Assembly (NCBI GenBank): GCA_902588335.1
Contig: CACIOV010000001.1
Span: 1 to 45,049, forward strand
Source: an uncultured Pelagibacteraceae bacterium
Lineage (GTDB): Bacteria > Pseudomonadota > Alphaproteobacteria > Pelagibacterales > Pelagibacteraceae
Direction of reading: 5' to 3'
Length of the DNA stretch: 45,049 bases
The position numbers were made by a program, and so were the translations under genes. The notes below the pieces were generated by a model. That model saw only the letters and a list, made by a program, of their open reading frames with translations, searched no databases and had not been told where the DNA came from. Shown one piece after another: positions 9,781 to 18,696 of this stretch; within the stretch, counting starts at the first letter, position 1, and each line of letters starts with the position of its first letter.

Positions 9781-12184
9781 AATAAAACTTTTTATTATTT
9801 GTTTTTTAAGTTTACTTTTTTGTAATGCGAATCTTGTTGCAGAAGAATTTAATATTACTGCTAAAGAAATTCTAATCGATAAAGAAAATAAAATTCTTAT
9901 TGGAAAAGGATCCGTCCAAGCTGAAGATTCCGAAGGAAAGCTTATAACTGCTGATAAAATTACCTATGAAAAATCAAGAGAATTTTTGCTTGCTGAAGGT
10001 AATGTAAAAATTGCTGATATTGAAGGAAATGTTTTAAATACGGAAAAATCAACATATGACAAAATGAATGAAATAATCTCTTCTTACGGAAATACCAAAC
10101 TAATATTAAAGGAAGGTTATAATCTTGTTTCCGAAAACATTTTATATAATACCAAAAAAAGAATAATAAGCTCAAAAGAAAATTCTGTTATTTCTGATAA
10201 CGATGGAAACGTTATTGAAGCTAGTATGTTTCAGTATCATATTGAAGACAATCTTTTTTCTTCTATAGGTAAAATAAAAATCACTGACGTAAAAAAAAAT
10301 ATATATTTTTTTAAAGAGCTTCATATTGATACCTTAAAAAAAGAAATGATTGGATCTGATGTTAGTGTGATTCTAGATCAAGAAAATTTTGGACTAAGTA
10401 AAGAAAGTGACCCACGTTTTGTAGCAAATGATATTTTTATGACAAAAAATAAATCTAACTTATCTAAAGGTGTTTTTACTATTTGTAAAAAAAGAGATGG
10501 AAAATGTCCCCCATGGTCCTTGAAGGCAAAAAAAATTAGCCATGATAGAATAAAAAAAACTATATATTATGAGAGCGCAACTTTAAAAATTTATGATATA
10601 CCTGTATTTTATTTTCCAATGTTTTTTCATCCAGACCCTACTGTTAAAAGGCAATCGGGTTTTTTGGCTCCTTTTTTTACGAATGCCACTAGTGTAGGAA
10701 CAGGTTTTGCTCTACCCTACTATTGGGTAATCAATAATGATAAAGATCTTACATTCACTCCAAAAATTTATGCTAAAGAAAATGTATTAGTTTTAAATGA
10801 ATATAGACAGGCTTTTAGAAACGGTTTTTTAACTTTAGATACTAGTTATACTCAAGGATATAAAAAAACTTCATCTACTAAAACAAACGGATCTAGAAAT
10901 CATATTTTTGCAAATCTTGATTTTAATTTGGATGAAAACAGATCATACGAAAGCAATCTAAGTTTTAAAGTTCAAAGAACTTCAAATAATACATATTTTA
11001 GAAAACATGATATTAATACATCTCTTGTAAATGCAGAAAATACTAATTTGGAAAATGAAATAAAATATGAATTTTCTAAAGATGATATGTATTTAAATAT
11101 CGCCGCAAATGTTTATCAAAATTTAAGAAATAAAAAAAAGTCCGACCAATATGAATATGTTTTGCCAAACATAGTTTATGGAAAAACTTTTTTTACGGAA
11201 AATTTTGGTATACTTGATTTTAAATCAAATGCTTTATATAAAAAATATGAAACAAACAAAACTACAACTTTTCTAACTAATGATGTTATTTGGAGTCCTT
11301 CTAGCTTTATTACACCAAATGGTTTTGTTAATACGCTGCAAGGAATGATAAGAAATACAAACTATGAAGCTAGAAAAACAAAAGAATACAAAAATGAAGG
11401 CACTGTTAATGAAATAAGTAGTGTCTTATCATATAAAACTTCTCTACCAATGAAGAAAGAAGGTATCAATTATTCTAATCTTTTTTCACCAAATTTTATG
11501 GTTAGATACGCTCCGGGACATATGAGAGATTTAAGTGGAAAAGATGTAACACTAGATTATTCAAATTTATATTCACTTAACAAAACATCTGAAATAGAAG
11601 ACGGATTAAGTGCAATTTTTGGCTTAGATTTTAAAGTCAGTGAAAAAGAAACTGAAAGAGAAAAATTGTCTCTATCCGTAGGGCAAGTTTTTAATTATGA
11701 GAAGAATAAGGATGTACCAAGCAAAAGTTCGCTGGATCAGAGAATGTCTGATGTAGTGGGAACAATTAACTACAACTTTTCAGAAATTGGAAAAATTGGT
11801 TATAAATTTTCAGTTGATCATAATTTAAATGATTTAAATTATAATGAAATTTCAACAGAACTAAATTTTGGCAAAGTGCAATTTAATTTGGATTATTTAG
11901 AAGAACAAAACCACAGAGGAGAGGAACATTATGCAAGCTCAGGAGTTAGTTTGAACTTCAATGACAATAATAAATTAAGTTTTAGCACCAAAAAGAATTT
12001 CAAAACAGACAGTACAGAACTTTACGACCTTAACTATCAATACAGCATTGATTGCTTAACAGCCGGTTTAGTTTATAGAAGAGAATTTTATCAAGACAGT
12101 GATCTTGAACAACAAAATTCTTTGATGTTTACTATAACTTTTGTTCCATTTTCTACCGTAAGCTCACCTTCTTTAAGTCAGTGA
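9764..12184 (+). CDS. lptD: LPS-assembly outer membrane protein LptD
   Basis: An 806-residue outer membrane protein. A signal peptide (about 1-25, ending ANLVAEE) leads into an N-terminal OstA/jellyroll domain built of repeats such as LIGKGSVQAEDSEG and LAEGNVKIAD (about 28-200). The rest is the beta-barrel, beginning around KIYDIPVFYFPMFFHPDPTVKRQ. LptD with LptE inserts LPS into the outer leaflet. Two cysteines (ICKKRDGKCPPW) lie at the domain junction and one near the C-terminus. I chose the ATG at 9764 over the in-frame GTG at 9755 because it gives a clean signal peptide. It overlaps lptG by 17 bp and surA by 4 bp. Confidence 0.92.
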   Translation: MQIKNRIKLFIICFLSLLFCNANLVAEEFNITAKEILIDKENKILIGKGSVQAEDSEGKLITADKITYEKSREFLLAEGNVKIADIEGNVLNTEKSTYDKMNEIISSYGNTKLILKEGYNLVSENILYNTKKRIISSKENSVISDNDGNVIEASMFQYHIEDNLFSSIGKIKITDVKKNIYFFKELHIDTLKKEMIGSDVSVILDQENFGLSKESDPRFVANDIFMTKNKSNLSKGVFTICKKRDGKCPPWSLKAKKISHDRIKKTIYYESATLKIYDIPVFYFPMFFHPDPTVKRQSGFLAPFFTNATSVGTGFALPYYWVINNDKDLTFTPKIYAKENVLVLNEYRQAFRNGFLTLDTSYTQGYKKTSSTKTNGSRNHIFANLDFNLDENRSYESNLSFKVQRTSNNTYFRKHDINTSLVNAENTNLENEIKYEFSKDDMYLNIAANVYQNLRNKKKSDQYEYVLPNIVYGKTFFTENFGILDFKSNALYKKYETNKTTTFLTNDVIWSPSSFITPNGFVNTLQGMIRNTNYEARKTKEYKNEGTVNEISSVLSYKTSLPMKKEGINYSNLFSPNFMVRYAPGHMRDLSGKDVTLDYSNLYSLNKTSEIEDGLSAIFGLDFKVSEKETEREKLSLSVGQVFNYEKNKDVPSKSSLDQRMSDVVGTINYNFSEIGKIGYKFSVDHNLNDLNYNEISTELNFGKVQFNLDYLEEQNHRGEEHYASSGVSLNFNDNNKLSFSTKKNFKTDSTELYDLNYQYSIDCLTAGLVYRREFYQDSDLEQQNSLMFTITFVPFSTVSSPSLSQ

Positions 12185-13116
12185 TTAAAACAAAAAAAAT
12201 ATTTTTTTTAATTTTGATATCTTTAATATGTACGATTAAAGTTAATGCAAAAATTGAAGATTCTCTATTTATCACCGTGGGGGACAGGGCTATAACAAAA
12301 TCAGATATAGTTGATGAGGTTAAAATAATATTAATTTTAAATAATGAAAGTTATTCTGATGATAAAAGAGACAAACTAAACCAAATGGCAATAAAATCAA
12401 CTATACAAAGAAATATTAAACAAATTGAAATTGATAGAATAGGCTTTTTGGAATTTAATAAAAGAGATTTAACAAAAGAATTAACAGCGTTGGCAAATCG
12501 TTTAGATTTTGATTTAGATACATTAAAAAATATTTGTGCATCTAATGATTTAGATTTTACACTTATAGAAAATCAAGTAAAAACAGAACTTCTTTGGAAT
12601 TCTTTAATTTTTCAATTATATAAGGACAGACTATCAATTAATGTGGATGAAATAGAAGAACAATTAAAGTTAATACAAAATAAAAAACAATTAAATGAAT
12701 ATTTAATTTCAGAAATTGTAATTAAGCGTGATGATACAATGGGTCTAAAATCCCAAATAGAAGAATTAAAAAATAAAATTAAAATTGATGGTTTTGAAAA
12801 AATTGCAATGGATTTTAGCATCTCAGAAACAGCATCAAAGGGAGGTGATCTTGGGTGGTTGAATGAAAATATAATTTCTAAAGATTATAGATCTAAAATA
12901 TCCGAAACATCTGTTGGTAACATTTCTGAGCCAATTTCTGTGCCTGAAGGTATTTTAGTTTTTAAAGTAAGGGACAAAAGAAATATAGAAAGAGATTTAG
13001 AAAAAGAAAAAAATCAATTAGTAAATTTTGAAAAAACAAAAATACTAAGAATGCACTCATCTTCACATTATGATAAATTAAAAAGATCAACTTCAATAAA
13101 ATTTATTAATGAATAA
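12181..13116 (+). CDS. surA: SurA-like periplasmic peptidyl-prolyl isomerase / chaperone
   Basis: A 311-residue protein starting with GTG inside the lptD stop (GTGA overlap). A signal peptide (about 1-24, ending KVNA) precedes a SurA N-terminal chaperone-type domain (SLFITVGDRAITKSDIVDE) and one parvulin domain (about 172-265, with ISETASKGGDLGWL and GNISEPISVPEGILVFKV). E. coli SurA has two parvulin domains and 428 residues; this shorter single-domain form is common in alphaproteobacteria. It probably delivers outer membrane proteins such as LptD to the BAM complex, which fits the operon position. The pdxA start overlaps its end by 8 bp. Confidence 0.85.
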   Translation: MIKTKKIFFLILISLICTIKVNAKIEDSLFITVGDRAITKSDIVDEVKIILILNNESYSDDKRDKLNQMAIKSTIQRNIKQIEIDRIGFLEFNKRDLTKELTALANRLDFDLDTLKNICASNDLDFTLIENQVKTELLWNSLIFQLYKDRLSINVDEIEEQLKLIQNKKQLNEYLISEIVIKRDDTMGLKSQIEELKNKIKIDGFEKIAMDFSISETASKGGDLGWLNENIISKDYRSKISETSVGNISEPISVPEGILVFKVRDKRNIERDLEKEKNQLVNFEKTKILRMHSSSHYDKLKRSTSIKFINE

Positions 13117-14081
13117 ATCATTAGCAATAATTGCTGGGGAACCTAATAGTATCTCTTCTGAAATCATTTTTAAAAGCTGGAAGTTAAGAAAGAAATATAA
13201 ACATAAGCCTTTTTTTATTATTGGAAGCATAAACTTATTAAATTCGCAAAAAAGAAAATTAAAATACAAAATTGAGATAAAAAAAATTGAAGGTAATTTT
13301 AAAATAAACGATTTAAAAGGAAGTAAGTTGCCAGTCTATGATATTAACTATTATCAAAAAAAACCTTATGAAAAAATTTCAAGCAAATCAAACAAATATA
13401 TATTCAAATGTTTTGATGAGGCTTTAAAATTTGTTAAAAATAAAAAAATTGCTGGATTTGTAAATTGTCCAGTTTCTAAGGAATCTTTATTCAAAAACAA
13501 ACATCAAGGAATAACTGAATTTCTCTCAAAAAAATCTGGAAAAAAAGGAAATGAATCGATGCTAATTTATAATAAAAAACTATCAGTTTCTCCCGTAACT
13601 ACTCACATACCACTGAGTCAAGTAAATAAAAAAATTAATCAGCATGATATTGTTAAAAAAGTAAAAATAATAAATAGTTTCTATAAGAAAGTTTTTAGAA
13701 AAAAAACCAAATTTTGCTATACTTGGATTAAATCCACATAATTTTTCGCCTTCAAAAAAAAATAAAGAAAATAAAATTATAACTAAATCTATAAAAAATT
13801 TAATTAAATTAAATATTAAAGTAATGGGACCAATATCAACGGACTCGAGCTTTATGTTTTTTAAAAAAAATAAATTTGATGTATTAATTGGCATGTATCA
13901 CGATCAAGTTCTTACACCTTTTAAGGCTTTATTTAACTTTGATGCAATAAATGTAACATTGGGACTTCCTTATATAAGAACATCTCCAGATCACGGAACT
14001 GCAGAAAATATCATTGGTAAAAAAATTGCAAATCCAAGAAGTTTGATCGAATCTATCAAGTTTTTTAATTATATAAAATAA
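13109..14081 (+). pseudogene. pdxA: 4-hydroxythreonine-4-phosphate dehydrogenase, frameshifted at a poly-A tract
   Basis: PdxA oxidises 4-phosphohydroxy-L-threonine in pyridoxal phosphate synthesis. The first part (13109 to about 13700) encodes residues 1-197, including the metal ligand H166 in VTTHIPLSQ. The rest continues in another frame with FAILGLNPHNFSPSKKN, VMGPISTDSSF, GMYHDQVLTPFK and RTSPDHGTAENI, which hold the other two metal-ligand histidines. The switch falls at an A8 run, 13699-13706; removing one A gives a continuous 323-residue protein, close to the normal length of about 330. Uncorrected, the first frame ends at 13741 with an unrelated tail. All active-site residues are intact, so this may be a sequencing error, a recent mutation, or a site rescued by polymerase slippage. 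The opening EPNSISSEI departs from the usual PAGIGPE. Confidence 0.85.
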
Positions 14082-14084
14082 TTA

Positions 14085-14891
14085 ATGAAAATCTTACAAA
14101 AAGCTAAAAAAAGTTTAGGTCAAAATTTTTTAACTGACAAAAACATAATAAATAAAATAATAAAAATTGGAAATATAAATAAAAGTAACATTATTGTTGA
14201 GATTGGAGCTGGGTACGGGAGTTTAACAACAGCTATATCTGCTATTGGACCAAAAAAAATATTTGCAATCGAAAAAGACAAAAAATTATCTTCTTTTTTA
14301 AATGATAAATTTGAAAATTATAATAATATAAAAATAATTAATGATGATATATTTAATATTGTTCGAAAAAAGGATTTAGGAAAAAATGTAATTGTTTTTG
14401 GAAATTTGCCATACAACATATCAACTCAAATATTAGCTTCGCTTATCATGCTAAAAAAATGGCCTCCCTGGTACGAGATATTAATTCTGATGTTTCAAAA
14501 AGAAGTTGCTGATAGAATATTAGCCAAACCACACACAAAAGAATATGGCAGATTATCAGTTTTATCAAATTGGAGGTTAGAAATTAAGAAGCATTTCAAT
14601 ATATCAAAAAATTCTTTTTTCCCTAAACCTAAAATAGATTCTACCCTATTGTCGTTTAGACCAAAAAAACACAACTTGTTTAATCTAAAAAATCCTAAAA
14701 GTCTTGAAATCATAACTAGAGTATTGTTTTCAAATAGAAGAAAAATGATAAATAAAAATTTTAAAAAATTATTTAATCAAAATATATCTATATCAGAAAA
14801 TTTAAATCTCGATTTAAGTGCTAGGCCAGAAGAATTAAATTATGATACTTACTATAAAATTGCTGAACAATATGAAAAATTATATGTTTAA
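14085..14891 (+). CDS. rsmA: 16S rRNA (adenine1518/1519-N6)-dimethyltransferase
   Basis: A 268-residue KsgA/RsmA that dimethylates two adjacent adenines near the 3' end of 16S rRNA late in 30S assembly. KKSLGQNFLTD at the N-terminus, SAM motif I EIGAGYGSLT (39-48) and the catalytic NLPY (107-110) are all present. The C-terminal helical domain carries FFPKPKIDSTLLSF and LFSNRRKMINK. It closes the lptF-to-rsmA transcript and overlaps the convergent gmk end by 12 bp, with no terminator between them. Synonym ksgA. Confidence 0.96.
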   Translation: MKILQKAKKSLGQNFLTDKNIINKIIKIGNINKSNIIVEIGAGYGSLTTAISAIGPKKIFAIEKDKKLSSFLNDKFENYNNIKIINDDIFNIVRKKDLGKNVIVFGNLPYNISTQILASLIMLKKWPPWYEILILMFQKEVADRILAKPHTKEYGRLSVLSNWRLEIKKHFNISKNSFFPKPKIDSTLLSFRPKKHNLFNLKNPKSLEIITRVLFSNRRKMINKNFKKLFNQNISISENLNLDLSARPEELNYDTYYKIAEQYEKLYV

Positions 14892-15512
14892 CTCTTTTAT
14901 CTTCGCGGCAATTTCATTCAAATTTTGCTTTTGATTTATTCCCTTTTTTTCAGATATTATGACATTTAACATCTTCTCATAACACTTGTTTAGGTCATCA
15001 TTAATAAAAACATAATTATATTCATTCCAATGCGATACTTCTTCATTAAATTTGTTCATTCTATTTTCAATCAATTTTTCTTGTCCTTGATGTCGATTTA
15101 ATAATCTCTCTTTTAAAATTTTTATATTTGGAGGCAAAATAAAAAATGTCACTAAAGATAAACCTTTAATTTTCTTTAATTGTTGTGTACCTTGCCAATC
15201 AATATCGAATAGCACATCTCTTCCTTGAGATAATAGTTCTAATACAGGTTTTTTTAAACTACCATAATAATTATTAAAAATATTTGCATACTCAAAAAAA
15301 CTATTTTTTTTTACCAAAAAATTAAATTCTTCTTTACTAACAAAGTAGTAATCTTTTCCGTCAACTTCATTAGGTCTAGGTTTTCTTGTTGTATGTGAAA
15401 TTGAAATTGCGAACTGTGAGTTATTCTCAGCAAGTTTTTTTGTTAAGGTAGTTTTGCCAGCTCCTGATGGCGAAGATAATACAAACATCATGCCTTTATT
15501 TTCTATTGCCAT
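14880..15512 (-). CDS. gmk: Guanylate kinase
   Basis: A 210-residue enzyme that phosphorylates GMP to GDP. The P-loop SSPSGAGKTTL is at residues 13-23. SHTTRKPRPNEVDGKDYYFV and the GMP-binding ANIFNNYYGS follow, and DIDWQGTQQLK is typical. It lies 35 bp after acpP on the same strand and is probably on the fab transcript. In many alphaproteobacteria fabF and mltG separate acpP from gmk; here nothing does. Confidence 0.97.
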   Translation of the reverse strand: MAIENKGMMFVLSSPSGAGKTTLTKKLAENNSQFAISISHTTRKPRPNEVDGKDYYFVSKEEFNFLVKKNSFFEYANIFNNYYGSLKKPVLELLSQGRDVLFDIDWQGTQQLKKIKGLSLVTFFILPPNIKILKERLLNRHQGQEKLIENRMNKFNEEVSHWNEYNYVFINDDLNKCYEKMLNVIISEKKGINQKQNLNEIAAKIKELNI

Positions 15513-15547
15513 GGGATTATGAATCGGCCTAATGTTTTCTAAATTTT

Positions 15548-15787
15548 TTAAGCTGATTTGTTTTCGATAAATTTAATGGCATCACCAACTGTCAGGATTT
15601 TTTCTGCTTCACTATCAGAAATTTCGGATCCAAATTCTTCTTCGAAAGCCATAACAAGCTCGACTGTGTCCAAGCTGTCAGCACCTAAATCATCAATAAA
15701 ATTTGCTTCATCCGTAACTTTTGATTCCTCAACACCTAAATGATCAATGACCATCTTTTTAACTTTTGCACCAACATCTTTTGTCAT
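15548..15787 (-). CDS. acpP: Acyl carrier protein
   Basis: A 79-residue acidic four-helix protein that carries growing fatty acyl chains on a phosphopantetheine arm. The attachment serine is S38 in [21 protein letters not shown], the standard site. Its low pI and composition differ from the lysine-rich neighbours, as expected for ACP. It has its own strong-looking promoter between fabG and acpP, which fits the high amount of ACP needed. Confidence 0.97.
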   Translation of the reverse strand: MTKDVGAKVKKMVIDHLGVEESKVTDEANFIDDLGADSLDTVELVMAFEEEFGSEISDSEAEKILTVGDAIKFIENKSA

Positions 15788-15818
15788 TAGTAAATTCCTT
15801 AATTTGAGTTATGTATTC

Positions 15819-15846
15819 TTAATAAATTATTAATGAATTTTGTCAA
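15819..15846 (-). promoter_or_regulatory. Candidate sigma-70 promoter for acpP
   Basis: On the minus strand a perfect -35 box TTGACA (15841-15846) is followed after 16 bp by TATTAA (15819-15824). The -35 box overlaps the last codons of fabG. It would start transcripts about 25 nt before the acpP ATG. This is a match by eye to the sigma-70 consensus only. Confidence 0.5.
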
Positions 15847-16577
15847 GACATATACATGCCACCATTTACGTGGATTGTTTCTCCAGTTACATATGAAGCT
15901 TGGTCTGATGAGAGAAACGCAACACAATTGGATACGTCTTCGCCCGTGCCAAGTTTACCCATAGGTATCCTTGACGTTAAATATAATTTAACTTTATCCG
16001 CAATATTCATTGTCATATCTGAAACTATAAATCCTGGAGAAACACAATTGATGGTTATATTTTTTTTTGCATATTCTATAGCAAAACTTTTTGACATACC
16101 TATAATAGCTGCTTTGGAAGCAGAATAGTTTGATTGTCCTAGATTTCCAGTATGAGCTACAACAGAAGTAATATTTACAACTCTACCAAATTTATTTTTT
16201 AACATTTTTTTTATCGCATGTTTAGAAAGTAAAAAAGTAGATGTTAAATTAATGTCTATTACTTTTTTCCATTCCTCATCTTTCATTCTTAAAGATAAAT
16301 TATCCTTATTTATTCCAGCGTTATTAATTAATATATCTAAACCACCCAACTCTAAAGCAACATTATCAATAAACTCTTCTATTCTTGAATGTTCGGCCAT
16401 ATCAAATTTTTTAACTTTTATATTTGAATATTTTTTTTTTAGTTCATCTAATTTTTCAGCTTTTGTACCACTGCCTAAAACATTGCCTCCAAGTGAAACA
16501 AATTTTTTAACTAAACTATCTCCTATTCCTCCACTCGCCCCTGTAATTAAAATATTTTTATTTTTAAAATTAATCAT
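15843..16577 (-). CDS. fabG: 3-oxoacyl-[acyl-carrier-protein] reductase
   Basis: A 244-residue short-chain dehydrogenase that reduces beta-ketoacyl-ACP with NADPH. The nucleotide-binding TGASGGIGDS is at 12-21, NNAG at 85-88, and the catalytic S138, Y151 and K155 are in NITSVVAHTGNLGQSNYSASK. The C-terminus YVTGETIHVNGGMYM is that of true FabG rather than a general SDR. The start overlaps the fabD stop by 4 bp, giving fabD-fabG-acpP order. Confidence 0.96.
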   Translation of the reverse strand: MINFKNKNILITGASGGIGDSLVKKFVSLGGNVLGSGTKAEKLDELKKKYSNIKVKKFDMAEHSRIEEFIDNVALELGGLDILINNAGINKDNLSLRMKDEEWKKVIDINLTSTFLLSKHAIKKMLKNKFGRVVNITSVVAHTGNLGQSNYSASKAAIIGMSKSFAIEYAKKNITINCVSPGFIVSDMTMNIADKVKLYLTSRIPMGKLGTGEDVSNCVAFLSSDQASYVTGETIHVNGGMYMS

Positions 16578-17491
16578 TTAGTTATATCTTCCATAGAGTT
16601 AATATTTGATATTTTAACATCTTTATTCATTTTTTTTATTAAACCAGAAAGAACTTTACCAGGTCCAATTTCTAAAAAATTTGTAACTCCTTTTTTTATC
16701 ATACAATCTACACTTTCTCTCCATCTAACAGTTGATGTTATTTGATCAATTAATAATGGCTTAATTTTGGTAACATCCGATTCTTCTTTAGCCGTAACAT
16801 TACTAATCACGCTGGGTTTTGGTTTTAAAAAATTTGTATTCATTATTTTATCTTTCATACTTTCTGCAGCCTTTTTCATCAAAGAACAATGGAACGGTGC
16901 ACTTACGGGAAGAAGTATACTTTTTCTCTTTTTTTTTTTTAAATTTTTACTAAGTATTTCAATAGTCTTTTTTTCCCCACTAACAACAACTTGAGTATTA
17001 CTATTGTCATTAGCAATTTCACAAATTTCTTTTTTTGGAAGTAAATTAATTTCTTTTTGAACATCGTCAATATTCATTCCAAGTACAGCTATCATAGCTC
17101 CTTGGTCAGGAGCAACTGCTTCCTGCATAGATTTTCCTCTTTCATGCAATAAGTAAGTAGCCCTTTCTAAAGTCAAAGATCCCGCACATACAAGCGCTGT
17201 ATATTCTCCTAAAGAATGCCCAGCAAAAAATTTTGCATTACTTAAGTTTGTATCATAGTGATTTTTCATAACATTAAATATTGAAACTCCCATAGCCATG
17301 ATTGCGGGTTGCGTATTTTGTGTAAGTTTTAATTTTTCTTCGGGACCATTTAATATAATTTGTGAAAGAGAAAAACCTAATGTGTTGTCAACTGTTTCAA
17401 AAATTTTTTTTACTAAATCAAATTTTTCATAAAAATCTGACCCCATTCCTACATATTGTGAACCCTGACCTGGAAATAAAACAGCACGCAT
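16574..17491 (-). CDS. fabD: Malonyl-CoA:ACP transacylase
   Basis: A 305-residue enzyme that loads malonyl groups on ACP. FPGQGSQYVGMG opens the protein, the nucleophile S93 is in GHSLGEYTALV, and the catalytic H201 is in SAPFHCSLM. It is the first gene of the minus-strand fab cluster and is divergent from rpsF across 135 bp. A T12 run (16929-16940, coding for consecutive lysines) keeps the reading frame. Confidence 0.96.
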   Translation of the reverse strand: MRAVLFPGQGSQYVGMGSDFYEKFDLVKKIFETVDNTLGFSLSQIILNGPEEKLKLTQNTQPAIMAMGVSIFNVMKNHYDTNLSNAKFFAGHSLGEYTALVCAGSLTLERATYLLHERGKSMQEAVAPDQGAMIAVLGMNIDDVQKEINLLPKKEICEIANDNSNTQVVVSGEKKTIEILSKNLKKKKRKSILLPVSAPFHCSLMKKAAESMKDKIMNTNFLKPKPSVISNVTAKEESDVTKIKPLLIDQITSTVRWRESVDCMIKKGVTNFLEIGPGKVLSGLIKKMNKDVKISNINSMEDITK

Positions 17492-17528
17492 AAGATAATA
17501 AAAATATAATATAATTGAAAATTAATAG

Positions 17529-17557
17529 TTGTATATTGAAAATTTTAATAGTATAAA
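17529..17557 (+). promoter_or_regulatory. Candidate promoter for the rpsF-rpsR-rplI operon
   Basis: TTGTAT (17529-17534) and TATAAA (17552-17557) are 17 bp apart, upstream of the rpsF leader. The -10 box is good, but the -35 box matches only half of the consensus. It would give a leader of about 60 nt that contains the hairpin described next. Confidence 0.35.
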
Positions 17558-17578
17558 ACCACGACCTCTACCAATAAA

Positions 17579-17614
17579 ATGGTGGATTGTTCGATAGATT
17601 ATCGAATTAACCAT
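17579..17614 (+). promoter_or_regulatory. Structured rpsF leader, candidate S6:S18 autoregulatory hairpin
   Basis: A perfect 7-bp stem (17590-17596 with 17600-17606, loop GAT) sits inside an outer 5-bp stem, ATGGT (17579-17583) with ACCAT (17610-17614). An asymmetric internal loop of 6 and 3 nt lies between them. It stands just upstream of the rpsF start. rpsF leaders in many bacteria carry an RNA that binds the S6:S18 pair for feedback control; position and two-stem form fit, but I cannot confirm the conserved bases of that family. Confidence 0.45.
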
Positions 17615-17626
17615 GGAATTAAGTGA

Positions 17627-17953
17627 ATGAATTGTTACGAACATACATTTATAGCAAGGCAAGATTTACAAGAGAATCAAGGTCAACAACTTCTCAATAA
17701 ATATAAAGATATAATAGCAAAAAACTCAGGAAAAGTTTTAAAAGTGGAAGAATGGGGATTGAGAAACCTTTCGCACAATATAAAAAGCAATAAAAAAGGT
17801 TTTTATTTCCATATAAAATTTGAGGGTATGGGAGAAACAATTCAAGAATTAGAAAAATTAGGAAATATTGATCAAATGCTAATTAGATTTTTAACAGTAA
17901 GAGTAAAAAAACATGATCTTGAAACAAATTATTTTTCAAAAAAAGAACTATAA
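17627..17953 (+). CDS. rpsF: 30S ribosomal protein S6
   Basis: A 108-residue S6, beginning YEHTFIARQDL, with the GLRNLSHNIKSNKKGFYFHIKFEG core typical of alphaproteobacteria. S6 forms a dimer with S18 on the 30S platform. A GGAA about 8 nt before the ATG is a likely ribosome binding site. A five-codon reading frame (ATG at 17613) ends in TGA overlapping this start. It is followed by rpsR after 3 bp. Confidence 0.96.
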   Translation: MNCYEHTFIARQDLQENQGQQLLNKYKDIIAKNSGKVLKVEEWGLRNLSHNIKSNKKGFYFHIKFEGMGETIQELEKLGNIDQMLIRFLTVRVKKHDLETNYFSKKEL

Positions 17954-17956
17954 AAA

Positions 17957-18229
17957 ATGAAAAAAAATAGAAGATTTAATAAAAAACAAAAAAGTTCCAA
18001 TTACTCAAAGTTAAGCTTGTTTCAAAAACCAGATATGAAATTACACAAAGCTTGCCCCTTGTCAGGAAAAAATGCTCCTAAAGTAGACTACAAAAATATT
18101 AAATTGTTAAAAAAATATATTTCTGAAAGTGGAAGAATTTTACCTTCGAGAGTTACTTCTGTTTCTTTAAATAAACAAAAAGAACTTTCTAGATCAATAA
18201 AGAGGGCTAGACTTTTGGCATTAATATAG
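17957..18229 (+). CDS. rpsR: 30S ribosomal protein S18
   Basis: A 90-residue basic protein. [30 protein letters not shown] and the ending [15 protein letters not shown] are the S18 hallmarks. It binds 16S rRNA together with S6. It lies between rpsF and rplI, the usual order, with gaps of 3 and 8 bp. Confidence 0.97.
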   Translation: MKKNRRFNKKQKSSNYSKLSLFQKPDMKLHKACPLSGKNAPKVDYKNIKLLKKYISESGRILPSRVTSVSLNKQKELSRSIKRARLLALI

Positions 18230-18237
18230 AGATTATC

Positions 18238-18696
18238 ATGGAAGTTATTTTACTAGAAAATATTAAAAATCTTGGAAAAATAGGAGATGCCGTAAAAGTT
18301 AAAAGAGGATATGCTCGTAACTTCCTAATAAAATATGGAAAAGCTCTTAAAGCTTCTAAAGAAAATAAAGTCTTAGTAAATAAAAAAAAAATTGAACTTA
18401 ATGAAAAAAATGTTGCCTTAAAAAAAGAGGCTAAAAAAACTTATGACATTATTAATAAAAAAAGTTACAAATTTTCTAAAGAAGCAAAAGACAACAATGA
18501 ATTATATGGATCTATAAAACCCAAAGAGCTTTCAAAGGCTATAGAAAGTGTAGATAAAATAGAAATAAAGCCTTCACAGATTGATTTGAATAAACAAATA
18601 AACAAAATTGGATCTTATGACGCTATAATTAATTTACACTCTGAAATTCAGGCTAAAGTTCATATTGAAGTTGTAAAAAAAGAAGAAGAAAATTAA
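18238..18696 (+). CDS. rplI: 50S ribosomal protein L9
   Basis: A 152-residue L9. The N-terminal domain reads MEVILLENIKNLGKIGDAV, followed by VKRGYARNFLIKYGKAL, a long lysine-rich connecting helix (about 45-80) and the C-terminal domain with NNELYGSIKPKELSKAI. It binds 23S rRNA at the base of the L1 stalk. It ends the ribosomal protein operon, 96 bp before dnaB. Confidence 0.97.
   Translation: MEVILLENIKNLGKIGDAVKVKRGYARNFLIKYGKALKASKENKVLVNKKKIELNEKNVALKKEAKKTYDIINKKSYKFSKEAKDNNELYGSIKPKELSKAIESVDKIEIKPSQIDLNKQINKIGSYDAIINLHSEIQAKVHIEVVKKEEEN

Noticed and set aside
13583..13894. 103-residue antisense frame across the pdxA frameshift
   Set aside because: The sense strand carries conserved PdxA motifs in both halves, so this frame is chance in AT-rich DNA.
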